Positions 23,001 to 35,804 are shown, numbered from the stretch's first letter. The stretch is 64,000 nucleotides of DNA from Poecilobothrus nobilitatus (GCA_947095535.1 OX352774.1:64356416-64420415), one strand, 5' to 3'. Made by a program: numbers and translations. Notes: generated from the sequence alone by a model not told the origin.

Positions 23001-24924
23001 GTTAAATGCGAATGCTTTAAGGATTTATTCCAAATCGAGTTATGTTAGAATAAAAGTGTACTTATTTAAGGTCAATACCGCAAAAAAAAGCAAACATATA
23101 AACCACATATAAATTTCCGTTCATATTCCGTTTATTCGCAATACTAGTTTTAAATTTTAATATCAATTTTTACCCTGAATATAAAATAATAAAAACATAA
23201 GAAACAATGAAAAAAAAACAAAATCTAAAAAGCAAAGATTATAAAATTTCGTCTAATATTCAAAATTAATGTATTTAAACAGATCTTTTCATTATAGTAG
23301 AACAATAATAAATTCAGTTTAAGTTTTAAAAAACATTAAGAATAGAGTACAACTCACACATATGGGCTAGCGCCCCGGAAACTTAATTAAGTTATCTTGA
23401 CAAAATTCAAAATCGCGCCTTACGGTTAATTGGCAACCCTCACTCCTTTTAACGTACGTCGAAATATTGGTAGCTTTATCCATATTTTATAGATATCTTC
23501 TTCACTAACTATAATACTTGCCCTATTGAATTAAAATCAATGCCTCCCTACAAACAATGCCAGCGCAACACTACGAAGGCTTTAAGTGCTCGTTTCTATA
23601 CCTGAATATAAAATAATAAAAACATAAGAAACAATGAAAAAAAAAACAAAATCTAAAAAGCAAAGATTATAAAATTTCGTCTAATATTCAAAATTAATGT
23701 ATTTAAACAGATCTTTTCATTATAGTAGAACAATAATAAATTCAGTTTAAGTTTTAAAAAACATTAAGAATAGAGTACAACTCACACATATGGGCTAGCG
23801 CCCCCCAAACTTAATTAAGTTATCTTGAAAAAATTCAAAATCGCGCCTTAAGGTTAATTGGCAACCCTCACTCCTTTTAACGTACGTCGAAATATTGGTA
23901 GCTTTATCCATATTTTATAGATATCTTCTTCACTAACTATAATACTTGCCCTATTGAACTAAAATCAATGCCTCCCTACAAACAATGCCAGCGCAACACT
24001 AGGAAGCCTTTAAGTGTTCGTTTCTATACTGTGGAAATCCCTAGATGGTTTAAAACTGGTCCCCTCTGATGGAAATGCGCTAATTTACAATTTACATCTT
24101 TTCAAAACAAACCTGTACAGATTCGTCTATAATTTACTTTCCAATTCTCCCCTTACATTCTATTTCCCTTCAAATCTTGTCCCTTTTATTCAAACCTACA
24201 ATAATGTATAAAGGTATCCGTTTGCCTGCTATATGTAATTTATTTTTAGAATTATAAAACAAAAAAAAAGAAAACAATAGAATTGAAACAATCAAATTTT
24301 CAAGAAAATTAAATCAATTTCGATTAATTTAATCAATTGTTTAATTTTTAGAAAAATTAAATTATTTTCTTTTATATTTTTATTTTTAATTTAATATCCA
24401 TACATTCAATACGTATATAATAGTAATATATACGTATACGTACGTATATAAAGTAATTAATTAGCTATTTATATATATATATACATATTATATATATAAT
24501 GTAAAAAAAAATAGCAAAAATTAATTTTGGAAATAAATATAATAGTTATATAAGAAAAAGAAAATTTTATATAATATGTAATTGATTTGAAAATTGAATG
24601 ATCGACGACTTAATGAGTATTAAACAATTGAACTTATTTTTGAATTAAATTTAATATGTATAAGGATTTAAAATTTACCTTTTTATAAACTAAAATATTA
24701 GGAGCATCTTCATTTTTATTTTTTATTGAACTATGTGAATTTTGTAATTGTTGATGGTGCTGCTGCTGTTGTTGTTGTTGTTGTGATACCGTTGTCGATG
24801 ATGAGGTAGAAATTGTTTTATTATTTGTTGACGGAGTAATTGTAGATATTGTTGTAGTTGTTGATGGTACCGTTGTTATATTACCAATTGCATTTGTTTT
24901 ATCTTCTGAAGTCATTGTTACCAT
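17098..24924 (-). CDS. RGS7: R7-family regulator of G-protein signalling (RGS6/RGS7 type), six coding exons
   Basis: Minus-strand coding exons 24924-24679, 21286-21039, 18437-18254, 18144-17744, 17645-17520 and 17425-17098 join with consensus GT..AG sites to 1533 nt, 510 residues plus stop. The protein is a GTPase-activating protein for Gi/o alpha subunits and in this family acts as an obligate dimer with G-beta-5 at neuronal membranes. Domains in order: a Ser/Thr- and Gln-rich N-terminus (1-70), NILVYKKM then DEP (about 95-177, [15 protein letters not shown]), the helical DHEX segment ([36 protein letters not shown]), a GGL domain (about 300-355, with an NPW motif) and the RGS domain (about 375-495, [20 protein letters not shown] and [11 protein letters not shown]). 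Length matches animal RGS7, so the gene appears complete. Fly counterpart by recollection: CG42450. The polyglutamine N-terminus is an oddity. Confidence 0.94.
18919..19460. other. RGS7 intron sequence without further features
   Basis: Part of the intron between the exon ending at 21039 and the exon starting at 18437. A plus-strand frame at 18662-18913 is open but has no recognisable domain. Otherwise only simple AT-rich sequence is seen. Confidence 0.5.
19461..19685 (+). mobile_element. SINE family B copy 2 (tRNA-derived)
   Basis: It begins TGACCAATAGCGCAGTATG, an A-box-like tRNA head. At 19512-19524 it carries GAGTTCAAACCCC, an excellent B box, followed by GGTCA that can pair with the initial TGACC like an acceptor stem. 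An AT-rich body (ATGTAAACAAAATAAATAG) and a CACATATGTTGTGGGAGAAC block follow, then an A-rich end AAATAGACAAATAAATAG. It lies in an RGS7 intron on the strand opposite to that gene. Confidence 0.85.
22492..22503. promoter_or_regulatory. palindromic CRE-like site
   Basis: GATGACGTCATC is a perfect 12-bp palindrome containing the CREB/ATF octamer TGACGTCA. It lies in the largest RGS7 intron. Factor binding is inferred from the motif only. Confidence 0.5.
22563..22574 (-). promoter_or_regulatory. CTCF-like binding core
   Basis: On the minus strand this reads CCACTAGATGGC, followed by GAC, which fits the conserved animal CTCF core (CCASYAGRKGGC) at every position. It sits about 60 bp from the palindromic CRE, within the RGS7 intron. 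CTCF itself is encoded 16 kb away in this window. Confidence 0.5.
22840..24215 (+). mobile_element. LINE (non-LTR retrotransposon) relic with internal tandem duplication
   Basis: Broken plus-strand frames recall the C-terminal part of Jockey/CR1-type reverse transcriptases. Around 22880-22960 is a [15 protein letters not shown] stretch matching the common LIRSVLDYG block. In 23174-24028 are pieces such as LRLIGNPHS and [15 protein letters not shown]. The open frame at 24014-24211 starts near [14 protein letters not shown] sequence and would be the terminal segment. Multiple stops and frame changes show it is dead. It lies within the RGS7 intron, on the strand opposite to the gene. The family assignment is approximate. 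Confidence 0.55.
23174..24028. repeat. 427/428-bp tandem duplication
   Basis: Unit 1 (23174-23600) and unit 2 (23601-24028) both begin CCTGAATATAAAATAATAA and end TTTCTATA. They differ by one extra A in a poly-A run and by roughly ten substitutions, for example CGCCCCGGAAAC versus CGCCCCCCAAAC and CTACGAAGG versus CTAGGAAGC. The duplication is head to tail with no spacer, and is recent relative to the decay of the LINE sequence it contains. Confidence 0.92.
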
Positions 24925-26478
24925 TTTTCTATATAGTAGTATATGTATATATTATATTAAATTTTAATTTTTTTTTTTGTTTTTTTTTTCAACAATCAAA
25001 ACATTAATTTTCTTTTTATTTTTAAATAAATTAAATAAATTTTGCTACCATTTCTATTCTCTTTAATTGTGTTTTTTTTTTTTTTGTTCTTCAATTCCTT
25101 TTCTTTTTTTTTTTTATATAATTAACAACACTTTAAAACATTCCAAATTTATTTTGTCAAAAAATTTCCAATTAATCGTATTTCTTTAACTTTATTGAAC
25201 CATTGTGAATCATTTAATAATATTATATGTATTTTACACTATACTATCATTTATTTTTGAAAGTGAAATATGATTTTTATACGGTAATAAAATCTTTAGA
25301 TATTTTTTTTTTTTTTTTGTCAATTTACTACAGATGGTTTTTAAATTTATGTATTTCCTATTTTGAGGACATTTTTTTCATTTAACATTTTTAACTATTA
25401 GGTATGCATTATGTTATATATTATATGTATATGTATAGTACATATTATTATAAATTTATTATTAATCAAGTGTTAACAAAAAAAAAAAAAAAATTATTTT
25501 AAAAAAATAAAAAATACACAAAAGAAACACAATATAGAACACCACAAAATTAAATTTTGTGATTTGATATTTTTTTTTTATTTTGTAAATTCTTATCCTT
25601 TAGAAGTTTTAATCGAAAATGAATAACCGAAATAAAGCTTTTTTTTTTCTTTACTTTCGTATTTCTATTTAATGAATCGATTTTTATAAATGGAACATGC
25701 GTCCTTTTTAGATGAACAAATAATTCCTGTTTTTTTTTTTTTTTTTTTTTTGTACCTACCCAAAGTTAAATAATTTTGAGCCTGCCTAAAAAATAAATAC
25801 TTACTATGTCAAAAAGGATATTGAACTTAAAATTTCGTTGTTTCTTTATTTTGTTTTGTTTTTTTTTTTTTTTGGGTAATAAAATTTTTGTTTTGTTTTT
25901 ATTTGTAATAAATGTAATGTCATTAATTTTCAATAGATGGCAGTCAGTACCCATAATTTAATTAAAGTACCCATAACGTTAAAGATTTTGATTTAAGTAA
26001 AAGTTGATAATAAAATTTTAATGATAATATAATTGATAAAGGAATAGGTAAATAATTTTTTTTTAGTATAAAATTTAATTAAAGCTAATTAAGGTATAAT
26101 TAAATTATTTTGGGGACGTTTCAATTAATTTTTTACGCATTATTACAAGATACTAGGATGAGAACAAGAACAAGAATTACTGATCTTAGATAACATATGA
26201 AAATTCGAGACTATAGTCTTGAACTAATCCTTTTTTTTTGCGAGGGTACGTGAGAATTTTAAAAGACACCAATGAGATTAACTAACCAAATACTATCATC
26301 CTTTTAAACTAAAGAAGTTAGAATCCATCAATGTATTCCTTGGTTTGTGGATTGGGAAAAGAGAAATAAAGGGATATAAATAACAAAAGTTGGTAAATAT
26401 GGGAGGTAATTACTGGATGTTGGGAGGATTGCTAAGAACAAAAATGTTGATGTTCTCCTCGAATTTAACATGTTATGA
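24925..26478. other. RGS7 upstream region, non-coding
   Basis: Directly upstream of the RGS7 start codon lie long T and A homopolymers (for example 25300-25318, 25480-25494 and 25730-25752). A further 5' UTR exon or promoter is expected here but cannot be fixed. An ATAGATGGCAG motif at 25933-25943 is discussed in the findings. Confidence 0.4.
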
Positions 26479-26634
26479 GGGGTCTCGGTGGTCTAGTGGG
26501 AAAGAGGGAATGTGGGTTTGAATCCATGTCTTAAGAATAATTCTCCCGACTCTTACAGCGATGCTTGAAAAGGAAAGGTTCTGTAATTTTCTTGTCACAT
26601 TTATGTGACAAGGGAATAAACTAAAAAAAAAAAA
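26479..26634 (+). mobile_element. SINE family A copy 2
   Basis: It starts GGGGTCTCGGTGGTCTAGTG, with A-box-like TGGTCTAGTGGG, then a B-box-like GGGTTTGAATCCA. A GAAAAGGAAAGGTTCTG block and the 3' body CTTGTCACATTTATGTGACA, AGGGAATAAACTAAAA follow, then an A-run. It is nearly full length and the best copy for defining both ends. Confidence 0.88.
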
Positions 26635-27616
26635 TTTCAATTTTTTGGGACTAATTACAACATATGTAGATTCATATCAAGTTTTTTGACGACAGAATAA
26701 TTGTATATTTCATTTGTTTTTAATTTGCAATTGAATCTTATTACAATTAGTAATTTACGAATTTCTACTGAATATTTTTTTGTAATATGGTATAACTGTA
26801 CATCTAGAAACACTTCGATCTTTTGTTCGCCACTGTATGTATTGATCATCTCATCTATCTACAGAATCTTGTTAGTTTTAAATTCTCCTTAAGAAAAGGA
26901 CAATTATTATTTTCTGTTCAAGCATTTTTACTTTAAATAAAATTTCCAAGTATCCTTCTCTTACTTTTAGATTTTGACATGTAGAGCAGTCCCACAGTCT
27001 CTACAAACATGTTTGTATCCGTTCTATTTATTTTTTTAATATATCACTTAGCATCGCATGATCTATATTAATTCCAGCAAAAAGTCTCATTTTTCCAATT
27101 ATGTTTCAATAATTTCTCTATCTTTTCCAACTTCGCTCTTCTCAAATATCTTTCCTGTGTAAAGATTAATGAAACCGGTGTAAAGAAACTGAAGCCATTT
27201 TTATTTACATCGCCTTTAGTTCACTGTATAGTTTCTATAAGCAATTCTTCATTATAAAAACATACAATAGTAATAATTACAAATATAGATTTAAAGAAAA
27301 TTAAACATACTAGTTATAACTAGTTCGAAATGAATATATAGTCTGCCTTCTTTCATATCATTAGCAAAGAGAAAAATTATTAAAAAAAGTAAAACAAATA
27401 ATAAAAAATGATAATATACCAGGTAATAAAAAGCAGAAATGTATTTAATATTCGTAAATAGATATATGTAGATATATGTAGTTTTTTTTTTCAAAAATGC
27501 TCCAGTAAATTTTAATTTAAATCCATTTATTACTTTCAACAACTTTTCAAAATTTTATTTAATTGTAAGAAATTTCTGTATTATTTATATGTTTCAACTT
27601 AACTTTTTAACAGCTT

Positions 27617-27776
27617 ATAAAATACGCTGTAAACACTGAGAGAGTTTGGGTTCGAATCCCATAAACGTCGTAAGAAAAATTCCCCTTACGACATTTACAA
27701 CCACTTTTGAAAAGAAAAGGCTGTTTAATTTCCTTGTCACATTTATGTGCCAGGGGAATGCATTAAAAAATAAAAC
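27617..27776 (+). mobile_element. SINE family A copy 3, 5'-truncated
   Basis: It begins within the tRNA-like part (TAAAATACGCTGTAAAC), has a perfect B-box GGTTCGAATCC, then CGTCGTAAG and CTTACGACATTTACAACC blocks. It ends in CTTGTCACATTTATGTGCCA and an AATGCATTAAAAAATAAAA tail. The A-box end is missing. Confidence 0.85.
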
Positions 27777-28764
27777 CTTTTAAGAATAATTTTTAAAACT
27801 TATCTTTAGGTTTTCCGGGGGTATATGGACGGAGTCATCGGAAGATGCCAAAAAGGAGCGGTACAAGTACGATTCCTCTATTAACATGTGAGACTTTGCC
27901 CCAATAAATACCACCTATCAGCTTTTGACCAAACAATAGATTAGGGCATATTTAGTACTATTGCACTGTTTGGACAAGAGAAGAATTCTCCTATGGATTA
28001 AAAATTGGTTTAAGGTTTGCAGGGATATAATGAATAATTGAATTTTAATGAATACAAATATAATCATCCCCAACTGAATTCATTATTGAATTAATTGTTT
28101 TGGAATTTGTAATTTATTGTGCAGAAATAAATTCATAAAAGAAATTCAAATTAAAAAATAATTTTATTATAATAAAATAATATAATGTTAAGGTTAATGC
28201 TGTTAAATTACAATGTATATATGGAGCTCGATTCAAATACGGGCACTTAAGTTAAAAAAAAAAACCTTGATAAAATATTATGCAGTTACTATAGAATTTT
28301 ATTTTTAATAATTTAAACACTGATTTAAATTTCAATAATCTAGAAATAATTGAATAGAAAAATGATAAGATTAATAGACACAATATGTATTATGATAACG
28401 TAAAGTCAAAACTAAAATATAGTAATATTTAAAATAAATTAATAAAATTATACTTAATTGATTTTTTAAATATTAAAAGTAAAGAACGTTTTAAAAGTTT
28501 AATATTAAAAATTGAGCATGATCTACACATTTTATTAGGTTTTTTTCACAATTAATAAGATAGCCATATGTATATCGACAAAACCAAAATTGTTAATTTT
28601 AGTCTTTGCGAAAGTAAAATTGAAAATTTTGTTATTCAAATTAATAATATGTTATTGAAGTGACAAACGAAATTAAATTTTGAGTATAAATTTTAAGATT
28701 CTTATAAATAAAATTAAAACTCCCATATAAGTAATATTGAAAACAAACTTAGCGTATTTTCAAT

Positions 28765-29160
28765 GGTATATTGTTTAAATATAAAAGTAAGATACCAATT
28801 CCTATAAAAATGAAAATGTATCAGGCACTAATCAATTCATTATTATATTATGGGACGGTTGTATGGGTCGATAGTAGCTATACCCGTAAACTTCGGGTAG
28901 CTCAAAACAAAATATTGAAAAACATTTTAAATTTGCCTTTTTCAGAACTTATGATTTATACAAATCACAAAAAATTTCAACTTTCAAAGGAATATACACG
29001 TATCAGTAAGTACTTGGGATATTTAAAATTTTAAATAATTACGATATACATAGACATGATATTCGTCTAGTAATCCAGACTTTTCAATTCCTTACCTACT
29101 GAAATTAAGAATGAATTAAATTTAAATATATTTAAAAAAATTTAAAATCATTTTTATTCC
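28765..29160 (+). pseudogene. LINE reverse-transcriptase C-terminal fragment
   Basis: The open frame 28771-29034 contains IPIKMKMYQALINSLLYYG, VVWVDSS and LRVAQNKILKNILNLPF. These fit the conserved end of non-LTR retrotransposon reverse transcriptases, where a Y..LI.S.L.YG..VW block precedes a KL...QNK.L..I..LP block. A downstream frame (29090-29150) has LPTEIKNELNLNIFKK, typical of the last residues of such ORFs. Upstream parts are missing and a stop at 29034 breaks the frame, so this is a 5'-truncated dead copy and not a host gene. Confidence 0.7.
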
Positions 29161-29607
29161 TGAATCACCTATTATAAATCTCATTATTTAAATTATTAAT
29201 ATGATTACTTTACTTTTATAAATAAAGAATGTATATGTCATAAATATGTGAAATAATTGTCAGTTTATTATGGTTTGTGCAAGGTCTATTAGGCGAAGAA
29301 ACAAATTAATGAAATGTGTATAATAAAAAAATATATAATAATTATAATTTACAATGTAAAATATGTATGTACATATGTATATATAAATGTGTAGATATGT
29401 ATATTTTTGTTTTTTTTCTTTTAATCCTAAATCTGCTTTTAGTTTTATGAATTCTTTTGTAAATATTTGAGTTTTAGTTTTAAGGTATGAAATTTTAGAT
29501 TAAAAAAAACAAAATCTCATAAATCTTATAAATGTTTAAAATTTTTCTTAATATTTATGTAAAATTTTGATGTTAATAAATTGAAAATATAAAAAAAAAA
29601 TTTTTTT

Positions 29608-29703
29608 TAGTGCACTTCTTTGCCACATAAATATGAACAGGAAATTACACAGCCTTTCCCTTTCAGGCGTGGCTGTAAATGTCGCAAGGGGGTATCACTT
29701 TTT
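29608..29703 (-). mobile_element. SINE family A copy 4, 5'-truncated
   Basis: Read on the plus strand it runs TTAGTGCACTTCTTTGCCAC, an ATAAATATGAACAGGAAATT body, CAGCCTTTCCCTTTC and AATGTCGCAAGGGGG. These are the reverse complement of the 3' half of family A. The tRNA-like head is absent. Confidence 0.8.
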
Positions 29704-31429
29704 TCACGAAAAAAAATATATAATTATTAAAAAGGGAATTCTAAAATTACGAAAAAAAAAATAGACAAAAAACTAATGAATAAACTTTGAAATATGAAAA
29801 CTTTATAAATTATGGAATAGGTTATAGTTTAGTTATAGACATTTATATGAAATACAGATTTGGATCGCGTCTGTTATATAGCTTTCATTGAAATGCTTCC
29901 GGAAAATGTTTATTTTCAATTTTTTTTGCAGCAAAGTCATATAAAATTTAACAAAAGTGTTGATTTAATGATTAAAAAATTTTTAAAGCTACGAATTTTT
30001 AAATTTTAGGTTAAATATTTAAAAAAAAAAAATCAATTTTATTAATTTTCGGATTGGTATTTATTTTTCTGAAGAATTGATGAGTAATTTTGCTTGAAAC
30101 AAAATTTTTCCAATAACATATGTTTCATTTCTCACCATTTCAGTTTGTCATTTAAAAAAAATTCTGATGCAATTCTTGACATATGTATTTCATTATGATT
30201 TTGTATTGCAATCAGTAAGGATCATCTAGCATTTAATACTTTATTTCATATTTTCATTCCTCAAATGTATTTAATTTTTTTGACAAAAAAATGTTTTAAT
30301 CTAAAAAAAAAAAGCGGTAACTGTAGCGGTAAATTTGAAATATAAAAGTTAAAGGTGTGAAATAAACGAAAAATCCAATGATACAAAATTCCAACTTGCA
30401 AATGTCTTTTTACACATTTAAAAAATAAAAATTTTTCCCACTATTTTAAATATTTGGTTTTTGGAATAAGTACGCTGAAAAAAATAAAGAAGAGCTATTT
30501 CAGAGTGGTTGCAGTTTTATTTGTGTATTCTGTATATGCAAAAGATTCTTAATTAGTAGGAATATTATAGTTGAGATTTTATATATTTAGACTTTTGAGT
30601 TTGGTATTTTAAATTTGAGATTTCGGAACTAATCTGTTAAAGATACTATTTACTAAGATCTCAGTTTCATAGTCATCAACACGAAATAAATTTTCTTAAA
30701 TATAGGCTAGATCTGTTTTTTTACTTTTTAAATTATATGCTCGAAAACTTTTTCAGATTTAAATTAACAAAAAAAAAAAAAAACAAAAAAACAATATTTT
30801 TTTTTTATCACTTTAATAGAAATATATTTTATGAAATTACATTCACTTTTAGTTTGAGAAGTTTATTTTAAAAGTTTTTATATCAAATTTATTGTACTTC
30901 TCTTTTAATATTTTTCAAACAATAAAATTTCCATCACATATATATGTAAATATTAGAAATATAATTATTTTTTATAAATTTTTACTCTTTACTACTTTTA
31001 TAATAATTTTTTTTTTTGTTTTTGTTATGGATTGTATGAAATTTTTTGTTTTTATGTCAGGTCCAACTATTTTATGAATAAACTTACGATTTTCTATCGA
31101 TTAATTAGGAAAATACATTTTTTTTTTTGTTTTTTTTTTTTTTTAAATTTATTTAATTTTTAATATTTTTAATTTATACCAATAATTTTTAAATTTTTTT
31201 TTTGTTCTTTTTTAAAATTTTTTAATATCAAAACATGACAGAGATACCATTAATTTCTAGTTTGAATAATAATCTTAAAAAAACCAAAAACATAAATAAA
31301 TCCATTCATTAAACATTTAACATTTATAGTTTGTATAATATAATTATTTGAAAAAATTAAAAGTAAATAAAAAAAAATGAGTTTTATGTTAAAATAAGAA
31401 AAAAAAAATTATAATTTATAAATTGTTTT
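29704..31429. other. non-coding AT-rich interval
   Basis: Only AT-rich simple sequence with homopolymers is seen. The part nearest 31430 is probably the 3' UTR of the minus-strand MSP-domain gene. Confidence 0.5.
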
Positions 31430-34400
31430 CTAAAGTTCCTGATGAGATGGAGAATTCATACAGTCTTTGTCGAAAAATCCAGCAGTAGTTTCATTGATTT
31501 CTCTCTTTAGCACATAAACAATTCCAAGGGACAAAATAATATATGCCACTAATAAAATCCATTGTAAAATTTGTGTTTGAGTTATTTGTAATTGTAGCTT
31601 TTGATTTAATTCCTCTTGTTGACACACCTTAAATATTATTTTTTACAAATTAATATTTAATAATTCTTTATTTAATTAATATAATATATTTATATAGATA
31701 GGTATATAAATAAAGAATAACATACTTTTGCGTTTAAATTTTGTATTTGAGCAGGAATATCTTTTGAATCAACGTGTCCACCACTAACAATTCGCCCATT
31801 TTTAAATCCATCACCAGTTGCTGGATGATTTGTTAAAGTACATTTTAATCGATGTTGTTCAATTTGTGGACTTGATGATTGTGTATTCTTCCACAGTTCA
31901 GTAATTGATTGTAAACTTGAATCAATACCTTCTGGCATTGTCATGCACATAACTAAAAATTTATCTTTGCTCATAGCTGATATTTGTTGTCCATGTTGTA
32001 ATATAACATGAATGGTTATTGAGCTTCCTGGTGATAAAACTCCAGAACTTGGTTTAACACGAAATTTTTCTGGGGATGTTGTTTTAATCTAAAATCGAAA
32101 AAAAAGAAAAAAAAATTAAATAATTTATGAACATAATTACAAATATAATTTAGAAATTTTAAAAAATAAGTAAATCATAATATTAACAGTATTAACGTAT
32201 TGAACGGTGATATAAGGGTATAAGAAATTAATATCTAGCCTGTATGGTTTAAAATTAATATTGTTAACTAAGATTTTTTTTTAATCTTATAATTTATTTG
32301 TATGTAATAATAAAAAAAAACATACATTCATTTCGATATTTAATATATGATGTAATTTGTGGTCTTATGATAAAAATTTTTTTGTTTTTGTTTAGATTGA
32401 AGATGAGGAGAATTTTTGAAAAATAAATAAGGTAAAATGCAATGCTCTCCCCTTTGAAAAATCTTATATGAAAAGCTTAAAAATTTAAACAATTAATTCA
32501 TGGGGCTCAAAGAAATTTTATGAAGCTTTTGTACAATTTAAAAATATGGTGAAGAAAATTTTTTGAACAAGAATAAAAAATTTGTTGAAAAACTTTTGAA
32601 TTAAATTAAATATAAATTATAATGTATGAAAATGGCAAAAAAAATCTTGTAATCTACCTATAATTGAATAAATTTTTATAAGTATTTAGTCAAATTTTAT
32701 ATTCATTATAAAAAGAATATAAAATATTATAATTTAATGTTGCAAAATAAAATGTGTGCATTATATAAAGAAATATAAAATTTAAGTTGGGGGGGGTTTT
32801 AATTTTCGAAAAAAAAATTGCTACACATGTTTACTCTAGTCTCTAAATAGACTTTGATATATATATGCAAAGTCTATTTAGAGACTAGAGAGTAAACACA
32901 TAAAATTAAATTTTAGATAGGTATAAGTATTTACTTGTACATAAAATATAATATACATACATACCAAATTCTATATTATTTATTACTATGTACCTAATTG
33001 AAAAAACAAAAAAATCGATAAAATATTTTATTTTACTCTTTATTTCGCAAATTATTGGTAAAAGTAAACCAAGTTATTATTTTCATATTTTTTTTTATAT
33101 TTTAATAGATACATATATGAATTTGAAAGCTAGATAAATACCTACTATCATTTATAAATTTAACATAATTCTTGATATTTATGGCGTAAATTATTCTTGT
33201 AAATTATTTTGCAGTTTTTGATGTTTTTATTCATAATTTCTTCTCTACGAATTTTATTAAGTAAGACAAGACGATAAGATTTATAAAAAAAAGATCAAAA
33301 ATATAAGATGGTAATTGTGACATGGTTAATTGCGTTATATCACAGACTAAATATATTATACAGACGGACAGTTTCATATAAAAATTTTAAGTCTTTTTTA
33401 GGAGCCAGCATGAACAGTTTTTTGGAGCCAAACTAAGTATTTTAGATATTTAAATAGCAAAAACAAAAATGTATAGAAAAATTCTTTTGTATTTTCTATT
33501 TTTGTAATTTAAATATTCTAAAATAAAACTGAAACTGATCGTTTGTGTAGTTTATTTAGTCTGTGGTTATATCTTTAATTTTTTAAATATATATTATTTT
33601 ATGTATTTCGTTTATACAACTTTTTTTTTTTTTTATAAAAATACATAATAAAATTAGATATAAAAGCATAAAATACATTAAAATTTCAGTTTTAATTTTT
33701 TTATTTAAGCAGAACAAATGAAATTTAAGATTTTAGGCTATCAATTATTGCAAAAATATTCTATAATCGTATTAATACAATATTAACACCTTTCTTTAAT
33801 CATAAATTAGAAATGATAGTTTACATAGCAAACTTTAATAGGTTTAACAATTGATTTACAAATTTCAATTTAACAATTGCATTGTTCATAGTAATATTTT
33901 TGCACAGTTTTTAAAAATTTTTAAATTTATTAATTAGTAAATTTTATAACTATAGAATTTATATAGGAACATAGGATTAAATAACTTTTTTTTTGAGATA
34001 TATGTAATTACATATATATACATATATTATAATTTTTGAGATTTATTTGCATAATTTGTTTTATTTAAAAATATTATATTTATTCAATATTTTATAGTCA
34101 TCGTACAATACAATTTTATATATAGGGGTTCAAAATTACAATTTTATTTTAATATAAAATAGGACTTCCATTTATATATTCAACAGTCGTCGCAACACAA
34201 GTAGACATTAAATGGATCAATTTACAGATCATTATCATATTAGACTTGTGATATGTATTACCAAAATTTGTCATTTAATTGAGATTCGAACCATAGAGTC
34301 TTTTAATTTTAAGATTACAAAAAACTAAATAATCATGTGAGAAATTTCAGTAATACAAATCACAAGTAATATGTTATGGCTATAGTAAATGTATTTCAAA

Positions 34401-35773
34401 TAAAGTAAAATATTTTATTAAAGTAATTTTTCAGGTTAATAACTATATGTAATAGATGAACTAAAAATTAATACTTGAATTATTGAAAAACTATAGACTA
34501 TAGAGTATCTGCAAGGACTTGAAAATATTCGGAAAATTTTGGTACATACAAACAACTAATATGAACATTATTTAAGTATAGTTGTAGTTATAATAGAATT
34601 ATTTAAGTATAGTATAAAATAAAATAATTCAATCTAGTTTTATGAAAATATATATTTTCAATAGTACTTTATTAGATCGACAAAACTTTGATCGAATTTT
34701 AATCTCATGTTATCAATTACGATATAAAATCAATAGTAAACAATTTTTACGACATTTAAGATCAATCAAAACTAATTTATTTTTGTTTTAATCAAAAGAA
34801 TTTTCGAAAAGTTATTTATTTTTGTACTGTATCATTTATGTATGGATGTATGTATGTATGTATATAATGTATGTATGCATGGATGTATGTATGCATGGAT
34901 GTATGTATGCAATGTGTGTAAAGAAAAATATGGTTCATCCAATAACGAATTTTTCAAAAAATATTTTAATGTACATACATATATAATTTAAGTACATAAA
35001 AGTATATAGAAAGTTTATTTTGTGTAAATGTTCTATTTTCGAAATTATTTAATAAGTACCACTTTCATATACATATAAAAAATCATAAATAAATAAAATA
35101 TAGAATAAAGAAAAATTTTTGTCATGAATTTACATGATAGACATTTTTAATATGTAAAAACATATATATAAAAAAAAACAAAAAAAAAACACAAATAAAA
35201 AAACAATGCTAAATTATAAAACTTACCTTATATGTGATACCATTCGAGCTAACATTTAAAATGTCTACGCAGCCGGCATATTCATTATCTTCAGATTTAG
35301 TGAATATAATTGAATCCTCTGGTTTCAATTGTAACATTTCTCCTAAAAAAAATAATTTAACAAAATTTTACACATCAATATAAATAACTTTTTTTTTTTT
35401 TTTGTTGTATATTATATATTATTATATACATATATAAATTTTTTATATAGTTTATATACTTAGCCGGTACTACAAAATTAATATAAATATGTATCTGGTC
35501 AACGCTGATTAATTTATATTCAAACAAAAAAAAAAAAAATAACCAAAACGAATAGAAGTAGAAAAACCAAAACAGAAAAAAAAAAAAAAAGGAAAATATA
35601 AAATCACAAGAAAATTTTTTTTTTTTTTTGTACTATTTCTTATTTGAATAATTATAAAAATTTGATTAAATTTTGAAAAAATAAAAAAATCATTTAATTG
35701 TCAAAGAATTTTAAAACAAGCAAGCAAGATAACTTTTTTACCCCAGAAATTTATTTTATATTTACTTATTTAT

Positions 35774-35804
<31 letters not shown>

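Noticed and set aside
28771..29034. Host gene of 87 residues
   Set aside because: Sequence matches the tail of a LINE reverse transcriptase and lacks a start-proximal domain; treated as a retrotransposon fragment.
31430..32088. Canonical VAP-A/B (Vap33) gene
   Set aside because: The MSP domain ends in LWK..EQHRLKC, nearer to MOSPD2 than to VAP. The coiled coil is short and the tail after the membrane helix is long.
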